The notes: a model not told the origin generated them from the sequence alone. Counted from the first letter of the stretch, positions 1 to 8,282 are shown. The stretch: 64,000 nt of DNA from Niastella koreensis GR20-10 (GCF_000246855.1 NC_016609.1:1-64000), one strand, 5' to 3'. Translations and numbers: made by a program.

Positions 1-143
1 TTTTTTTTTCAGAAGAAAAATTTGATATTCGTCGCCCTTTTTAAGTTTCTGAGATTCCCCAACTGTCCTGTGAAGTCGACGAACGTGCGCAATAAAAGAT
101 GAATAGCAACTTAACTCAACATAAAAAAACTGCTTCTAGTATA

Positions 144-1577
144 ATGGCTAAGACGTCCGAAAAAGTTTGGAGTAACTGTTTGGAAATAATAAAGGATATT
201 GTTGAGTGGCAACATTTCAAAACCTGGTTTGAACCAATTAAACCAGTAGAGCTGAGAGACAATATACTTATCATTCAGGTTCCGAGTCAATTCTTTTACG
301 AATACCTGGAAGAGCATTATGTAAATCTGTTGGCGAAAACATTAAGAAGGGTTTTAGGAAAGGATGCCAGATTAGAATATCGGATAATGGTTGATAGTGG
401 TAATCACAATAACAAACCGCTAACTATGGATGTTCCTACACACGGCTACAAAACTTTTTCAAGTAATGAGATGGATTTCCCACTCATTATAAACAATCCG
501 GTTAAGAATCCCTTTGTAATTCCGGGATTGAAAAAAATGCAGATTGATCCGCAGCTCAATCCCATTTATACATTTGAAAACTTTATTGAAGGCGATAGTA
601 ATCGTGTGGCGCGGAGAGCCGGGAAAACCGTTGCGGAAAAACCGGGCGCCAGCTCGTTTAATCCCTTAGTAATATATGGTAGTGTTGGTTTGGGAAAAAC
701 CCACCTGGCGCAAAGTATAGGTAATGAAACAAAGCGTTTGCATCCAAACAAGGTAGTGTTGTATGTAAGCTCTGAAAAATTCATCAACCAGTTCCAGGAC
801 CATAGCCGTAACAATGCTATCAATGACTTTATACATTTCTATCAATTGATAGATGTATTGATCATCGACGACGTACAGTTCTTTAACCGGGCTGAAAAGT
901 CGCAGGATGCCTTCTTTGCCATCTTTAACCACCTGCATCAAAGTGGCAAGCAACTGATCTTAACTTCCGATAAACCACCCAAAGACCTGGAAGGGGTTCA
1001 GGAAAGGTTGTTAAGCCGTTTCCGGTGGGGGTTAAGTGCCGATTTACAGGTTCCGGACTATGAAACCCGGATAGAGATCCTGGAGCGGAAGATGAAGAAC
1101 GATGGTTTGGAGATGCCCAAAGAAGTAGTTAAGTATCTGGCTTATAACATCAATAGCAATGTACGGGAACTGGAGGGAGCTTTGATCTCATTATTGGCAC
1201 AATCTTCGCTTAACAAGCGGGAAATAGACCTAGACTTGGCAAAAAGAGTCCTCCGTAATTTCGTGAAAACTAGCAGCAAGGAAATCACTATCGAAACCAT
1301 CCAGAAAATGGTATGTGAATATTTCGATGTGCCTTACGACAAACTGCTACAAAAAACCCGTAAGCGTGAAATAGTTCAGGCACGGCAAATTACTATGTAC
1401 CTGGCCAAAGCATTCACCAAAAACTCTTTAAAGACCATTGGGGAGCATTTCGGTGGTCGTGACCACACCACAGTGATCCACTCCTGCCAAACAGTTAAAG
1501 ACCTGATGGACACCGACAGCACATTCCGCGAAAGCGTTATGGAATTACAGCAAAAGGTGCAATTGGCCGCCATGTAG
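144..1577 (+). CDS. dnaA: Chromosomal replication initiator DnaA
   Basis: DnaA binds DnaA boxes and melts the origin. Visible are the N-terminal DnaA_N helical domain, a Walker A (GSVGLGKTH) and Walker B (LIIDDVQF) AAA+ core, and the C-terminal HTH with the signature GGRDHTTVIHSC. An upstream in-frame ATG at 99 would add 15 residues (MNSNLTQHKK...) without similarity to the usual N-terminus; I prefer the ATG at 144 because the family normally starts a few residues before the VWxxCL segment. It is the first gene in the window, as in many genomes numbered from dnaA, but I see no clear TTATCCACA box cluster in the 98 bases upstream. Confidence 0.97.
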   Translation: MAKTSEKVWSNCLEIIKDIVEWQHFKTWFEPIKPVELRDNILIIQVPSQFFYEYLEEHYVNLLAKTLRRVLGKDARLEYRIMVDSGNHNNKPLTMDVPTHGYKTFSSNEMDFPLIINNPVKNPFVIPGLKKMQIDPQLNPIYTFENFIEGDSNRVARRAGKTVAEKPGASSFNPLVIYGSVGLGKTHLAQSIGNETKRLHPNKVVLYVSSEKFINQFQDHSRNNAINDFIHFYQLIDVLIIDDVQFFNRAEKSQDAFFAIFNHLHQSGKQLILTSDKPPKDLEGVQERLLSRFRWGLSADLQVPDYETRIEILERKMKNDGLEMPKEVVKYLAYNINSNVRELEGALISLLAQSSLNKREIDLDLAKRVLRNFVKTSSKEITIETIQKMVCEYFDVPYDKLLQKTRKREIVQARQITMYLAKAFTKNSLKTIGEHFGGRDHTTVIHSCQTVKDLMDTDSTFRESVMELQQKVQLAAM

Positions 1578-1604
1578 CAAAGTAGTTTTCAAAATTCTTA
1601 TACA

Positions 1605-1635
1605 AATCCTTCCGGCATAGACGGAAGGATTTTTT
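1605..1635 (+). terminator. Intrinsic terminator of dnaA
   Basis: A perfect 10-bp stem (AATCCTTCCG with its complement) and a 7-base loop are followed by a T run, 28 bases after the dnaA stop codon. Confidence 0.85.
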
Positions 1636-1713
1636 ATTTCAGGGCTAGTGAGGCGCTGTAAAATTCATTTAATTCGCTTTTGATACCCAAACACCACAAA
1701 CCCTAACCCTTCA

Positions 1714-1860
1714 ATGAAAACGATCCTGTTGGATCTGTTGCAGTTTACAAGCATGTTCCTGTTGATGCTGAGAAAGGTACCGGTTATTGAAGGAACTGTA
1801 TCATCATTATCTTACCGGGGAGCGCTTAAAATGAAATTCACCAGAAAGATCGTTTATTGA
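1714..1860 (+). CDS. Possible 48-aa small protein
   Basis: An open frame of 48 codons (MKTILLDLLQ... to ...RKIVY) lies alone between the dnaA terminator and the tRNA pair. It begins with a hydrophobic helix-like stretch and ends basic, and could be a small membrane peptide. I recognise no family and see no clear promoter. It may be chance; apart from it, the roughly 360 bases from 1636 to 1993 hold only the tRNA promoter. Confidence 0.22.
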   Translation: MKTILLDLLQFTSMFLLMLRKVPVIEGTVSSLSYRGALKMKFTRKIVY

Positions 1861-1944
1861 AATAGCGAAATCAAACGTTAAAACCGGCCACAGACGGCAT
1901 TTTAGGGGTGAACCAGAAATAATCTTAAGATTTTCATGATTTTA

Positions 1945-1978
1945 TTGGCTGTTATTTCCAAAAAACATCTTAGTTTTG
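1945..1978 (+). promoter_or_regulatory. Predicted tRNA promoter (TTGG / TAGTTTTG)
   Basis: TAGTTTTG at 1971-1978 matches the Bacteroidota -7 consensus TAnnTTTG exactly, with a TTGG (1945-1948) about 22 bases upstream as a -33 candidate. It ends 15 bases before tRNA-Ser, so it would drive the tRNA-Ser/tRNA-Pro transcript. Confidence 0.55.
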
Positions 1979-1993
1979 CATCCCGCTGGAAAA

Positions 1994-2084
1994 GGAGAGG
2001 TGCCTGAGTGGCCGAAAGGGCCGGTTTGCTAAACCGTTGTACGAGCTTAAACTTGTACCGAGGGTTCGAATCCCTCCCTCTCCG
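1994..2084 (+). tRNA. tRNA-Ser (anticodon GCT)
   Basis: Acceptor arms GGAGAGG and CCTCTCC with discriminator G pair perfectly. The anticodon loop TTGCTAA gives GCU, and a long class II variable arm and the GGTTCGAATCC T-arm are present. CCA is not encoded. It is followed 77 bases later by tRNA-Pro, probably in the same transcript. Confidence 0.96.
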
Positions 2085-2161
2085 CGAAAGTCCGCCGAAG
2101 CAATGAAAGCGGAAGTTTAATACCTTAATCCTGGTAGGTTGGTAACAACCAGAAAGATGCT

Positions 2162-2235
2162 CGGGAGGTAGTTCAGCCCGGTAGAATACATGGTTTGGGA
2201 CCATGGGGTCGCAGGTTCGAATCCTGTCCTCCCGA
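2162..2235 (+). tRNA. tRNA-Pro (anticodon TGG)
   Basis: Acceptor CGGGAGG/CCTCCCG with discriminator A, anticodon stem CATGG/CCATG around loop TTTGGGA (anticodon UGG), and T-arm GCAGGTTCGAATCCTGT. Class I, 74 bases, CCA not encoded. It is followed directly by a strong terminator. Confidence 0.96.
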
Positions 2236-2246
2236 CGAGCAAGAAG

Positions 2247-2273
2247 CCCACAGCGAAAGCTGTGGGTTTTTTT
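2247..2273 (+). terminator. Terminator of the tRNA operon
   Basis: Perfect 8-bp stem CCCACAGC / GCTGTGGG with a GAAA tetraloop and seven Ts, 11 bases after tRNA-Pro. Confidence 0.92.
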
Positions 2274-2797
2274 ATAACATATTCCTGATTCCTTACTATG
2301 CCTAAACAAACACCACCCAGAAATTTCACTCGATCCTTTATTCGTAGCCAGATATAAGTCATCAATATTTCATGATAAGGCATCCATTGCTCATTACAGG
2401 TAAGCAATAGGGTGCTGCAAGACGTCATTTGTGCACTTTGGCGCGTAAGTAGCGCACTATGACGTGTAAGTGTCCCACCTTTTGCCATAGCTGCTCAACT
2501 TTGCGCCGATGTGCAGCAGTAATTTCACCAGGTGAACTACCTGTGCGCTAATGTTACGCAGGTAACCCCGGATTGGTCATTGATGCCATAATGTGCGGTC
2601 GAAATGAGTCATAGTGAGTTCGAAATGCGGTATAGTAAGTCACTTACGTCGTCAGCGCAACAAAAGCATATTTATGCAATTTTTCCCTAAGGTCAACAAG
2701 CCGGAGTTGTCAAAAAACAAATCGTTTCTACCTCATCAGTTTTTTATTCCTTTTACAGTTAATGCTCATCTAAAAACTACAAACAGCCACCACAAAT
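2274..2797. other. Long stretch without a convincing gene
   Basis: About 520 bases hold no frame that looks like a real protein. Short near-repeats of the form CGTAAGT/GCGCACT/TATGACGTGTAAGT occur around 2435-2475, and related GTGCGGTCGAAATG / GAGTTCGAAATGCGG strings around 2591-2630. This is reminiscent of decayed mobile-element ends, but no transposase remnant or target duplication can be shown. Confidence 0.3.
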
Positions 2798-3124
2798 TCA
2801 CTTGAACTCAATATCCCTGACTGTCAGCGTCTGTGACATATTCGCAAGCTCGTTTATAACAGTGGAAATAAATGAGCTCGATTTTTCAAGACATATTTCC
2901 CGGCTTTCCTCATCAGTTTTAGCCAGATCAATGTAATGTAACGCAGCGATCAAAACCTGATTTAAATTGTCCTGAATTTCATGTGCAATTTTTATCCGCT
3001 CATTTTGCCGTGCATGCAAAATTGTTTTGGTTATTTCTTTTTGCTTTATTTGGCGATGCTGTATACCCTTCCATTCACTTTTTAATAGATGATTTTCTGT
3101 TGTTTTATTTTTTGCATTTCGCAT
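2798..3124 (-). CDS. Orphan HisKA_3-like dimerisation-domain protein lacking the phospho-acceptor His
   Basis: This 108-aa protein has a basic N-terminal half and then a segment resembling the DHp helix pair of NarL/DegS-type kinases (NERIKIAHEIQDNLNQVL, about residues 43-60). In that family the motif reads ERxRIAxELHD with His as the phospho-acceptor; here the equivalent position is Gln (EIQD), and no ATPase domain follows. It could act as a dimerisation partner or decoy for a complete kinase, or be a remnant. It stands alone; on the upstream side lies a tandem operator (3248-3280), oriented away from this gene. Confidence 0.6.
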   Translation of the reverse strand: MRNAKNKTTENHLLKSEWKGIQHRQIKQKEITKTILHARQNERIKIAHEIQDNLNQVLIAALHYIDLAKTDEESREICLEKSSSFISTVINELANMSQTLTVRDIEFK

Positions 3125-3247
3125 ATAATATTCTTTGCATTAAATGTGAGAAATATTTTATAGTCAGGTGTTATATTTTTAATCAAACTTTTTATAGTAT
3201 TCACACCTTGTTGAATTGGATACCTGGCAGATTAACCACTAATGTGT

Positions 3248-3309
3248 GAATAATGTAATTTTTTTTAAAAACTATATAACAGCTGTCATAAAAAATAAAC
3301 TCAACTTCA
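3248..3309 (+). promoter_or_regulatory. Composite promoter F: 21-bp tandem repeat plus -7-like box
   Basis: Repeat 1 GAATAATGTAAT (3248-3259) and repeat 2 AAACTATATAAC (3269-3280) lie exactly 21 bp apart. After 24 bp comes CTTCA (3305), the weakest -7-like box of the eight copies. It points toward a 40-codon frame and the terminator at 3524, so it would give a transcript of roughly 235 bases. Confidence 0.6.
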
Positions 3310-3321
3310 GGTAATTGTAAG

Positions 3322-3444
3322 ATGCTTCTGGAGAAGGTTATGGATTTCATAGTAAATCGTGTCCAGAAGGGCAGGCTTTACCTTGACCTTTTTTCTTTGG
3401 GGAAGGTGTACTCATTCTGCCTTCGGCTTTCCCAGGTTGTATAA
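3322..3444 (+). CDS. Possible 40-aa peptide downstream of promoter F
   Basis: Forty codons (MLLEKVMDFI... to ...CLRLSQVV) begin about 12 bases after the -7-like box of promoter F, and the transcript would end at the terminator at 3524-3550. No family recognised. The alternative is a non-coding RNA of about 235 bases covering the same span. The antisense frame over this stretch starts inside the terminator stem and is not convincing. Confidence 0.3.
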   Translation: MLLEKVMDFIVNRVQKGRLYLDLFSLGKVYSFCLRLSQVV

Positions 3445-3523
3445 TTACAAGGGATGATAGCTTCAACCTGGAAGAAAAACAGGAAAGTAGTAAGTAAACC
3501 CCCAACCAGCTGGTAAATAAAAA

Positions 3524-3550
3524 AATCCGGAAGAGATTCCGGATTTTTTT
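3524..3550. terminator. Bidirectional terminator
   Basis: Perfect 9-bp stem AATCCGGAA / TTCCGGATT, loop GAGA, with an A run before and a T run after it, so it can work on both strands: for the transcript from promoter F and for the CsbD-like gene on the minus strand. Confidence 0.85.
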
Positions 3551-3597
3551 CACTAGATAAAATTCAATGGGATAGATTAAATATTATTAGGCATTAA

Positions 3598-3786
3598 CTA
3601 TGATGCATCGATAATCCGTCGCAACTCCTCTTTCGTTTTACCTAATTTAACCTCCAGTTTAGCCAACATATCGTTCTTCCTGCCAATCTCAAAAAACAGA
3701 TCTTTATCGGTAAGTGCAGGAAATTCTTTCTTTAATCTGGATTTTTGTTCGTTCCAGTTTCCACGTGAGGGGGCATTATTTTCCAT
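3598..3786 (-). CDS. CsbD-like stress protein
   Basis: At 62 aa it has the usual length and pattern of CsbD proteins: GNWNEQKSRLKKEFPALTD near residues 9-27, then a charged helical tail with LGKTKEELRRII. CsbD proteins are small, abundant, hydrophilic general-stress proteins of unknown biochemical role. Promoter C with its 21-bp tandem repeat lies directly upstream, with a predicted leader of roughly 30 bases, which ties it to the putative stress regulon. Confidence 0.8.
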   Translation of the reverse strand: MENNAPSRGNWNEQKSRLKKEFPALTDKDLFFEIGRKNDMLAKLEVKLGKTKEELRRIIDAS

Positions 3787-3823
3787 GATATTTTAATTTG
3801 ATTTTTACTAATAAACTATAGTA

Positions 3824-3885
3824 CAAAGGTGAACTTGTTTTTAATAATTCATGTTACAGGATTAAATAAATAAATTACACCATTC
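3824..3885 (-). promoter_or_regulatory. Composite promoter C (CsbD-like gene)
   Basis: On the minus strand: distal repeat GAATGGTGTAAT (3874-3885), proximal repeat TAATCCTGTAAC (3853-3864), offset 21 bp, then 24 bp to CTTTG within CACCTTTG (3824-3831), which fits the -7 element TAnnTTTG at six of eight positions. Confidence 0.75.
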
Positions 3886-4061
3886 ACACATTTTCATTCG
3901 TAGATCTCAGCTGCAAATTATCAGGCCACCATACTTCTCTTACAGATAATAAAGATGAAAAGTATTATTTGGGGCACATTTAACCCCTTTAATTTTTAAA
4001 ACATGATTAAACGCATTTAATTCAGGGGTATGCTTATTGAAGCAATTACCTAAATAATAAT

Positions 4062-6281
4062 ATGAAAAAAAATTACTTACTCATTTGTTTTTTACTGATA
4101 ACAGTGAGTACTATCCGAGCCCAAACATACCCGGGATACCGTACCGGTAATTATACAGGTGTAAACGGGGGCGTGTTCAATCCAGCCAACATTGCCGATA
4201 ACCGTTATAAGTGGGATGTCAATATTATCGCCATCAACGGATTTACCGGAACCAATCAATCAGGGCTGCGTTTTAAAGATATAACCAGGACTTTCAATGC
4301 TGATTCATTAAAATCAAAGTTATTGAGAGGCAATGATCATTTAAATAGTCTGGCCTATGCCGATGTACTCGGACCTTCAGTTATGTTTAGCCTTAGTCCT
4401 AAAACATCCCTTGCCTTTACAACAAGATCGCGGGTGTTTGCCAACGGTAGCGACATAAATGGCAACATGGCAAATGCTATTTTGAGTGGTGGAACGGCAA
4501 CCGCCGGTGTGCCTTTTACATTTAATAATAATAATATGCTGGTACATGCTACCGGCTGGACGGAAATTGGCGGCTCGGTTGGCCAGGTGTTGACCAATAA
4601 AGGCACCCGGAATTTCTTCAAAGCTGGTGTCACCATTAAATATATTGCCGGAACAGCGGATTCCTATTTGTCTACTAACGGGCTTTCGGGTACGGTGGGT
4701 GGGCCGGGAAACAATTATTTGACGGCTACTACCGGATCACTTTCTTTAAATACCACAGATGCTAATTTTAGTGATTACAAGTTCAAAGACTTTTTTAAAT
4801 TCAATGGTCATGGCGTAGGTGGTGATATTGGATTCGTATATGAGTGGCGCCCGATAGCTGATTATTCGATGTATGAAACAGACCGTTTTGCCAATAAGTA
4901 TAAATTAAAAATAGCAGCTTCATTATTGGATGTGGGAAGAATAAGTTTTAACAGAAGCGGTAATGAAGCGGCGAATTATGTGGTAAACGTTCCTAAAGGG
5001 GAAGCTTTTGAATTAAACCAGTTCGCAAATAAATCTGTAAAGGAGTATAAAACCATCCTGGATCAAAGCCCTTACTTTACAGGCACAGATGTTGGCAACT
5101 CATATAAAATAACGCTGCCCACCACCATTCACGCAGATGTGGATTATATGATTGGTAAAGGATTTGCCCTTAATGCTGCAGGTCAGTTCACCACCAACAA
5201 AAAAAGTACGTTTGCGCTGTATTATTATAATGCGTATAGTGTAACGCCACGCTGGGAAAATAGTATGTTCAGCATTGAACTCCCAATGAGTTACAATGAA
5301 TTGACACAATTCAATGCCGGCGTAGCCTTCAGAGCTGGGCCGTTTTTTATCGGTTCGGGAAGTGTACTGTCAGCATTGGTGCATGATTCCAAACAAGCTG
5401 ATCTGCATGTTGGTTTCCATTTCGGAATGACGTATAAGAAGAAGGTCAAACCAGATTTTGATAAGGATGGCGTTTATGATGATGTTGACAAATGCCCTGG
5501 TGTTGCCGGACTGGCCCGTTATAACGGTTGCCCGATCCCCGATACCGATGGAGACGGTATTAACGATGAAAGCGATTCATGTGTAACAGTACCTGGTGTA
5601 GCGCGGTTCAATGGTTGTCCGATCCCTGATAAAGACGGTGATGGAGTTAATGATGAAGAAGACTCTTGCAAAGATGTTGCGGGGCTTAAAAAATTCAACG
5701 GATGCCCTGATACAGACGGCGACAATATAATGGATAAAGATGATAAATGTCCAACAGTAGCTGGTGTTGAAAAATATGCCGGTTGTCCGGTTCCTGATAC
5801 AGATAGTGATGGCGTGGCAGACGACGAAGATCTTTGTCCTAATGATCCGGGTCCTGTGTCTTCAAAAGGCTGCCCTGTCGAAAAAGTAGTTGTTCAGATT
5901 ACAGCCGATTTCAAGAACATCCTGTTCGATTATGGCAAAGCCACTATCAGGAATGAATCGGATCCTATTCTTTCGAAAGCTGCCAAAACAATGATTGAGC
6001 AAATTGGCAACTCTAATTTCTATATTGATGGTTACACTGATAATAAAGGCAGCGCTGCTTACAATAAAAAATTGTCAAAAGCGAGAGCGCAGGCAGTCGC
6101 AAATGCCCTGATCGCAAATGGGATCGATAAATCGCGTATAATGGTCCGGGGCTTTGGAAAAGACAATCCTATTTGTAATAATAATACAGAAAAAGGACGC
6201 CAATGCAACAGAAGAGTTGAAGTTGTGATAAGGAATGTAAATCAAAAGGACGAACAGAAGAGCATAAAAATTAACCCTTAA
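4062..6281 (+). CDS. DUF5723 / thrombospondin type 3 / OmpA-like outer membrane protein
   Basis: The 739-aa protein starts with a signal peptide (cleavage after ...IRAQ, about residue 21). Residues about 22-450 form a DUF5723-type beta-barrel-like region. A calcium-binding-type DxDxDG repeat block follows at about 463-605 (DKDGVYDD, DTDGDGIND, DKDGDGVND...), and a C-terminal OmpA/Pal peptidoglycan-binding domain at about 610-725 (TDNKGSAAYNKKLSKARA). It probably anchors the outer membrane to peptidoglycan. It is monocistronic, with its own terminator 20 bases downstream. Promoter C lies in the same divergent gap but points the other way. Confidence 0.9.
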   Translation: MKKNYLLICFLLITVSTIRAQTYPGYRTGNYTGVNGGVFNPANIADNRYKWDVNIIAINGFTGTNQSGLRFKDITRTFNADSLKSKLLRGNDHLNSLAYADVLGPSVMFSLSPKTSLAFTTRSRVFANGSDINGNMANAILSGGTATAGVPFTFNNNNMLVHATGWTEIGGSVGQVLTNKGTRNFFKAGVTIKYIAGTADSYLSTNGLSGTVGGPGNNYLTATTGSLSLNTTDANFSDYKFKDFFKFNGHGVGGDIGFVYEWRPIADYSMYETDRFANKYKLKIAASLLDVGRISFNRSGNEAANYVVNVPKGEAFELNQFANKSVKEYKTILDQSPYFTGTDVGNSYKITLPTTIHADVDYMIGKGFALNAAGQFTTNKKSTFALYYYNAYSVTPRWENSMFSIELPMSYNELTQFNAGVAFRAGPFFIGSGSVLSALVHDSKQADLHVGFHFGMTYKKKVKPDFDKDGVYDDVDKCPGVAGLARYNGCPIPDTDGDGINDESDSCVTVPGVARFNGCPIPDKDGDGVNDEEDSCKDVAGLKKFNGCPDTDGDNIMDKDDKCPTVAGVEKYAGCPVPDTDSDGVADDEDLCPNDPGPVSSKGCPVEKVVVQITADFKNILFDYGKATIRNESDPILSKAAKTMIEQIGNSNFYIDGYTDNKGSAAYNKKLSKARAQAVANALIANGIDKSRIMVRGFGKDNPICNNNTEKGRQCNRRVEVVIRNVNQKDEQKSIKINP

Positions 6282-6302
6282 CAAACGGGGATGTCGTAAG
6301 TA

Positions 6303-6328
6303 AAATCCGGAAAAACTCCGGATTTTTT
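6303..6328 (+). terminator. Terminator of the OmpA-like gene
   Basis: 9-bp stem AAATCCGGA / TCCGGATTT with a 5-base loop and a T run. Its core closely resembles the terminator at 3524. Confidence 0.85.
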
Positions 6329-6511
6329 CTACATAAAGCTTTTCCTGAGGTTTTTGATTTGAAATACCTATATTTGGTTGTCTCTTTTTGCGTCAAATTA
6401 GCTTCCCTTCTTTCTGACGATTTAGTGTTTTACTGTTTTTTAGTTTATTGTATCACGATTCATTTAAAGTTTTAGCAAGCCTTTATTAGTTAACTTTTTG
6501 AAATTAACGTC

Positions 6512-6760
6512 ATGAAGCTTTCTGAATTTATTCTGTTAAGTGAAGGGGATAAAAAATACACTGTAATGAGCAAGGCAGTTGCATTGGCTCAGAGAACCTA
6601 CCCGGATATTATTGTTTTTCTTTTTCAGCTGGACCATTATTACATAGAAGCTTATTGTAACAAAACCAGTAAGGCTATTGAAGAATACAGGGTATTGCCT
6701 GATACAAATGCAATAGGTCATTACCTGGAAGCCCTTTCAATAGATGATTTAATAAACTAA
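6512..6760 (+). CDS. Hypothetical protein, 82 aa
   Basis: A small, mildly acidic, soluble-looking protein (MKLSEFILLSEGDKKYTVMS...) with alternating hydrophobic and charged residues, as in a compact alpha/beta fold. No signal peptide and no family I recognise; proteins opening with KLxEFxxL are common small hypotheticals in Chitinophagaceae. It stands alone and is followed by a GC-rich hairpin 18 bases after the stop codon. Confidence 0.7.
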   Translation: MKLSEFILLSEGDKKYTVMSKAVALAQRTYPDIIVFLFQLDHYYIEAYCNKTSKAIEEYRVLPDTNAIGHYLEALSIDDLIN

Positions 6761-6778
6761 TGAGCTGTAAGGTAAATT

Positions 6779-6807
6779 CCCCTGCCACGGTAATTCCGTA
6801 GCAGGGG
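6779..6807 (+). terminator. Hairpin after the 82-aa gene
   Basis: CCCCTGC-c-ACGG / CCGT-a-GCAGGGG forms an 11-bp stem with one internal mismatch, followed by AGTTATTATTATA rather than a clean T run. Terminator-like. Confidence 0.6.
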
Positions 6808-6974
6808 AGTTATTATTATATTTAGGAAAATGCAAAAAAGAGTGTTACCTTCGGTGGGTTAATTTGAGCCTCGCATTAGTATTCATTAATTACATTGCTT
6901 ATACTTACCTGCATTATAGTTAGTTTCTTACTTCTTGCTTTCCTCGAAATTTATTCATCAATTAATTTTCACAA

Positions 6975-7289
6975 ATGAACATTTATGTTTCAAATTTAAG
7001 CTTCGACGTGCAGGATGAAGACTTAAAAGATTTTTTTGCTCCTTATGGAGAAGTTTCTTCAGCAAAAGTTATAACAGACAGAGAAACCGGCAGATCAAGA
7101 GGTTTCGGGTTTGTTGAAATGACTGATGAAGCTGCTTCAAAAAAAGCGATCGCTGAACTGGATGGCGCTACTGTAGAAAACAGAACAATCAGCGTATCTG
7201 TTGCAAAACCAAGAGAAGAAAGATCTTCCCGTGGTGGTGGCAAAACCGGTTTCAATAATGGGAATAGCTATAATCAAAATAGATACTAA
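6975..7289 (+). CDS. RRM-type RNA-binding protein
   Basis: A single RNA recognition motif: RNP2 IYVSNLSF (residues 3-10) and RNP1 RGFGFVE (42-48), with a glycine/asparagine-rich tail (SSRGGGKTGFNNGNSYNQNRY). At 104 aa it matches the small RRM proteins found in cyanobacteria and Bacteroidota, which bind single-stranded RNA and often respond to cold or stress. The disordered tail may help RNA binding. Monocistronic, with a terminator 22 bases downstream. Confidence 0.93.
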   Translation: MNIYVSNLSFDVQDEDLKDFFAPYGEVSSAKVITDRETGRSRGFGFVEMTDEAASKKAIAELDGATVENRTISVSVAKPREERSSRGGGKTGFNNGNSYNQNRY

Positions 7290-7291
7290 TT

Positions 7292-7651
7292 TCATTTCGA
7301 CTTACAGGTCAAAGCCCCCACAAGGGGCTTTTTTATTGCCATTTGTTGAATTATATCGGCATACCCATCATTCCTGTGGTTGGTATAAACACCATACGCA
7401 TCCAGGCTATAACCTATAACGCCATCATAAGCCATAATGAGATATATTATAGCTGCGTCTGCAGGATCAGATTCGCCCTCGAAACGGTAGGTATTGATAA
7501 TTTTAATATCATGCTGATCATAGGATCTTCCATTAAAACTTAACTGACCGGTTTCATTAATAATAAACTCATTGTCCTGCTTTCTTAATTTTAGTGTATT
7601 AAGTACAGTACTAATAGTATCCATTTCCCGGGTTGATTTATCATTGTTCAT
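7292..7651 (-). CDS. Hypothetical protein, 119 aa
   Basis: A soluble-looking protein (MNNDKSTREMDTISTVLNTL...) with an alternating hydrophobic pattern and a C-terminal stretch DGVIGYSLDAYGVYTNH. No signal peptide and no family I recognise. It starts 7 bases after the stop codon of the exported coiled-coil gene (7659-8105), so the two form an operon under promoter B. Its 3' end overlaps the terminator of the convergent RRM gene. Confidence 0.72.
   Translation of the reverse strand: MNNDKSTREMDTISTVLNTLKLRKQDNEFIINETGQLSFNGRSYDQHDIKIINTYRFEGESDPADAAIIYLIMAYDGVIGYSLDAYGVYTNHRNDGYADIIQQMAIKKPLVGALTCKSK
7312..7334 (+). terminator. Terminator of the RRM gene
   Basis: 7-bp stem AAGCCCC / GGGGCTT followed by TTTTTT. 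It lies inside the last codons of the convergent gene ending at 7292, so the two 3' ends overlap. Confidence 0.85.
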
Positions 7652-7658
7652 ATTAATA

Positions 7659-8105
7659 TTAGTTCTGTATTTTATCGATAGTTAAGCTGTTAGACTTGCT
7701 GCTGATCATTTTATTTAATTTGGTTTGATCGCTCTCAATTCTTTTCTTTAGATACTGGATATCCTTATGTAACTTATCCAGATTGGCTGATTCTATTGTT
7801 GCATTCATTGAATCTTTCCTGGCGCCATTAGCTGTATTCTTTGCTTTTCTGGCCAGTTTCTTACTATCTGGATTATCACTCGATCTTTCTGCTGCAGTTG
7901 AATCTTTATTGGCAGAATTCTGTGCCCGCCCAAAAGCATCTTGTTTTTTATTACTCTGAGATTCAAGCCGACCTAATAATTTACCCAGTTTTACCTGGTT
8001 ACGATATATTCCTGATACTAAAGAAAGAGAATCCTTCTTTATCTGACCTGACATGGAAGTATAAAAAAGTAATAAGCTGCAGGAGATTAATAATAGTTTT
8101 TGCAT
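7659..8105 (-). CDS. Exported coiled-coil protein
   Basis: 148 aa: a signal peptide (MQKLLLISCSLLLFYTSMSGQ, about 1-21), then a highly charged, nearly aromatic-free region rich in Lys, Asp, Ser and Asn with heptad spacing (LDKLHKDIQYLKKRIESDQTKLNKM). A clear paralogue lies at 17803-18261 with shared blocks (TDSLSLVSxIxxxQ, KKLARKAK, NLDKLxKxIQxLxK). Both follow the same composite promoter. Probably periplasmic or surface; function unknown. The -7-like box lies only 4 bases before this ATG. Confidence 0.8.
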   Translation of the reverse strand: MQKLLLISCSLLLFYTSMSGQIKKDSLSLVSGIYRNQVKLGKLLGRLESQSNKKQDAFGRAQNSANKDSTAAERSSDNPDSKKLARKAKNTANGARKDSMNATIESANLDKLHKDIQYLKKRIESDQTKLNKMISSKSNSLTIDKIQN

Positions 8106-8108
8106 TAT

Positions 8109-8171
8109 GTAAAGGTGAGATTCATTCCATGCCGGATTGTTATATTATTTAAGAAAAGAATTACATGATTT
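8109..8171 (-). promoter_or_regulatory. Composite promoter B (coiled-coil operon)
   Basis: Minus strand: distal repeat AAATCATGTAAT (8160-8171), proximal AAATAATATAAC (8139-8150), offset 21 bp, then 24 bp to CTTTA in CACCTTTAC (8109-8117). The start codon follows after 4 bases, which predicts a leaderless or nearly leaderless mRNA. Confidence 0.75.
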
Positions 8172-8282
8172 ACACTTTAAAAGGCGAAGCAAAGATGTAA
8201 GAACCCCGGTAATTATCTTAGGTACAACAATTGTTCACTCAATGCAGTTATAAATAAATACAGTCTTTATAAAATAAGCCAT

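Noticed and set aside
1-98. Replication origin upstream of dnaA
   Set aside because: Only 98 bases are visible and no DnaA-box cluster or AT-rich repeat array can be shown, so I do not call oriC.
1902-2488. Two minus-strand frames crossing the tRNA-Ser and tRNA-Pro genes
   Set aside because: They contain the well-known spurious peptides RGRDSNPR and RTGFEPATPWSQ that arise from antisense translation of tRNAs; the tRNAs are complete.
2400-2650. Decayed insertion sequence end
   Set aside because: Short near-repeats are present, but no transposase fragment, clear inverted ends or target duplication can be identified.
3347-3553. 68-codon minus-strand frame
   Set aside because: Its start lies inside the terminator stem at 3524-3550, and the composition is not protein-like. 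The plus-strand unit under promoter F explains the stretch better.
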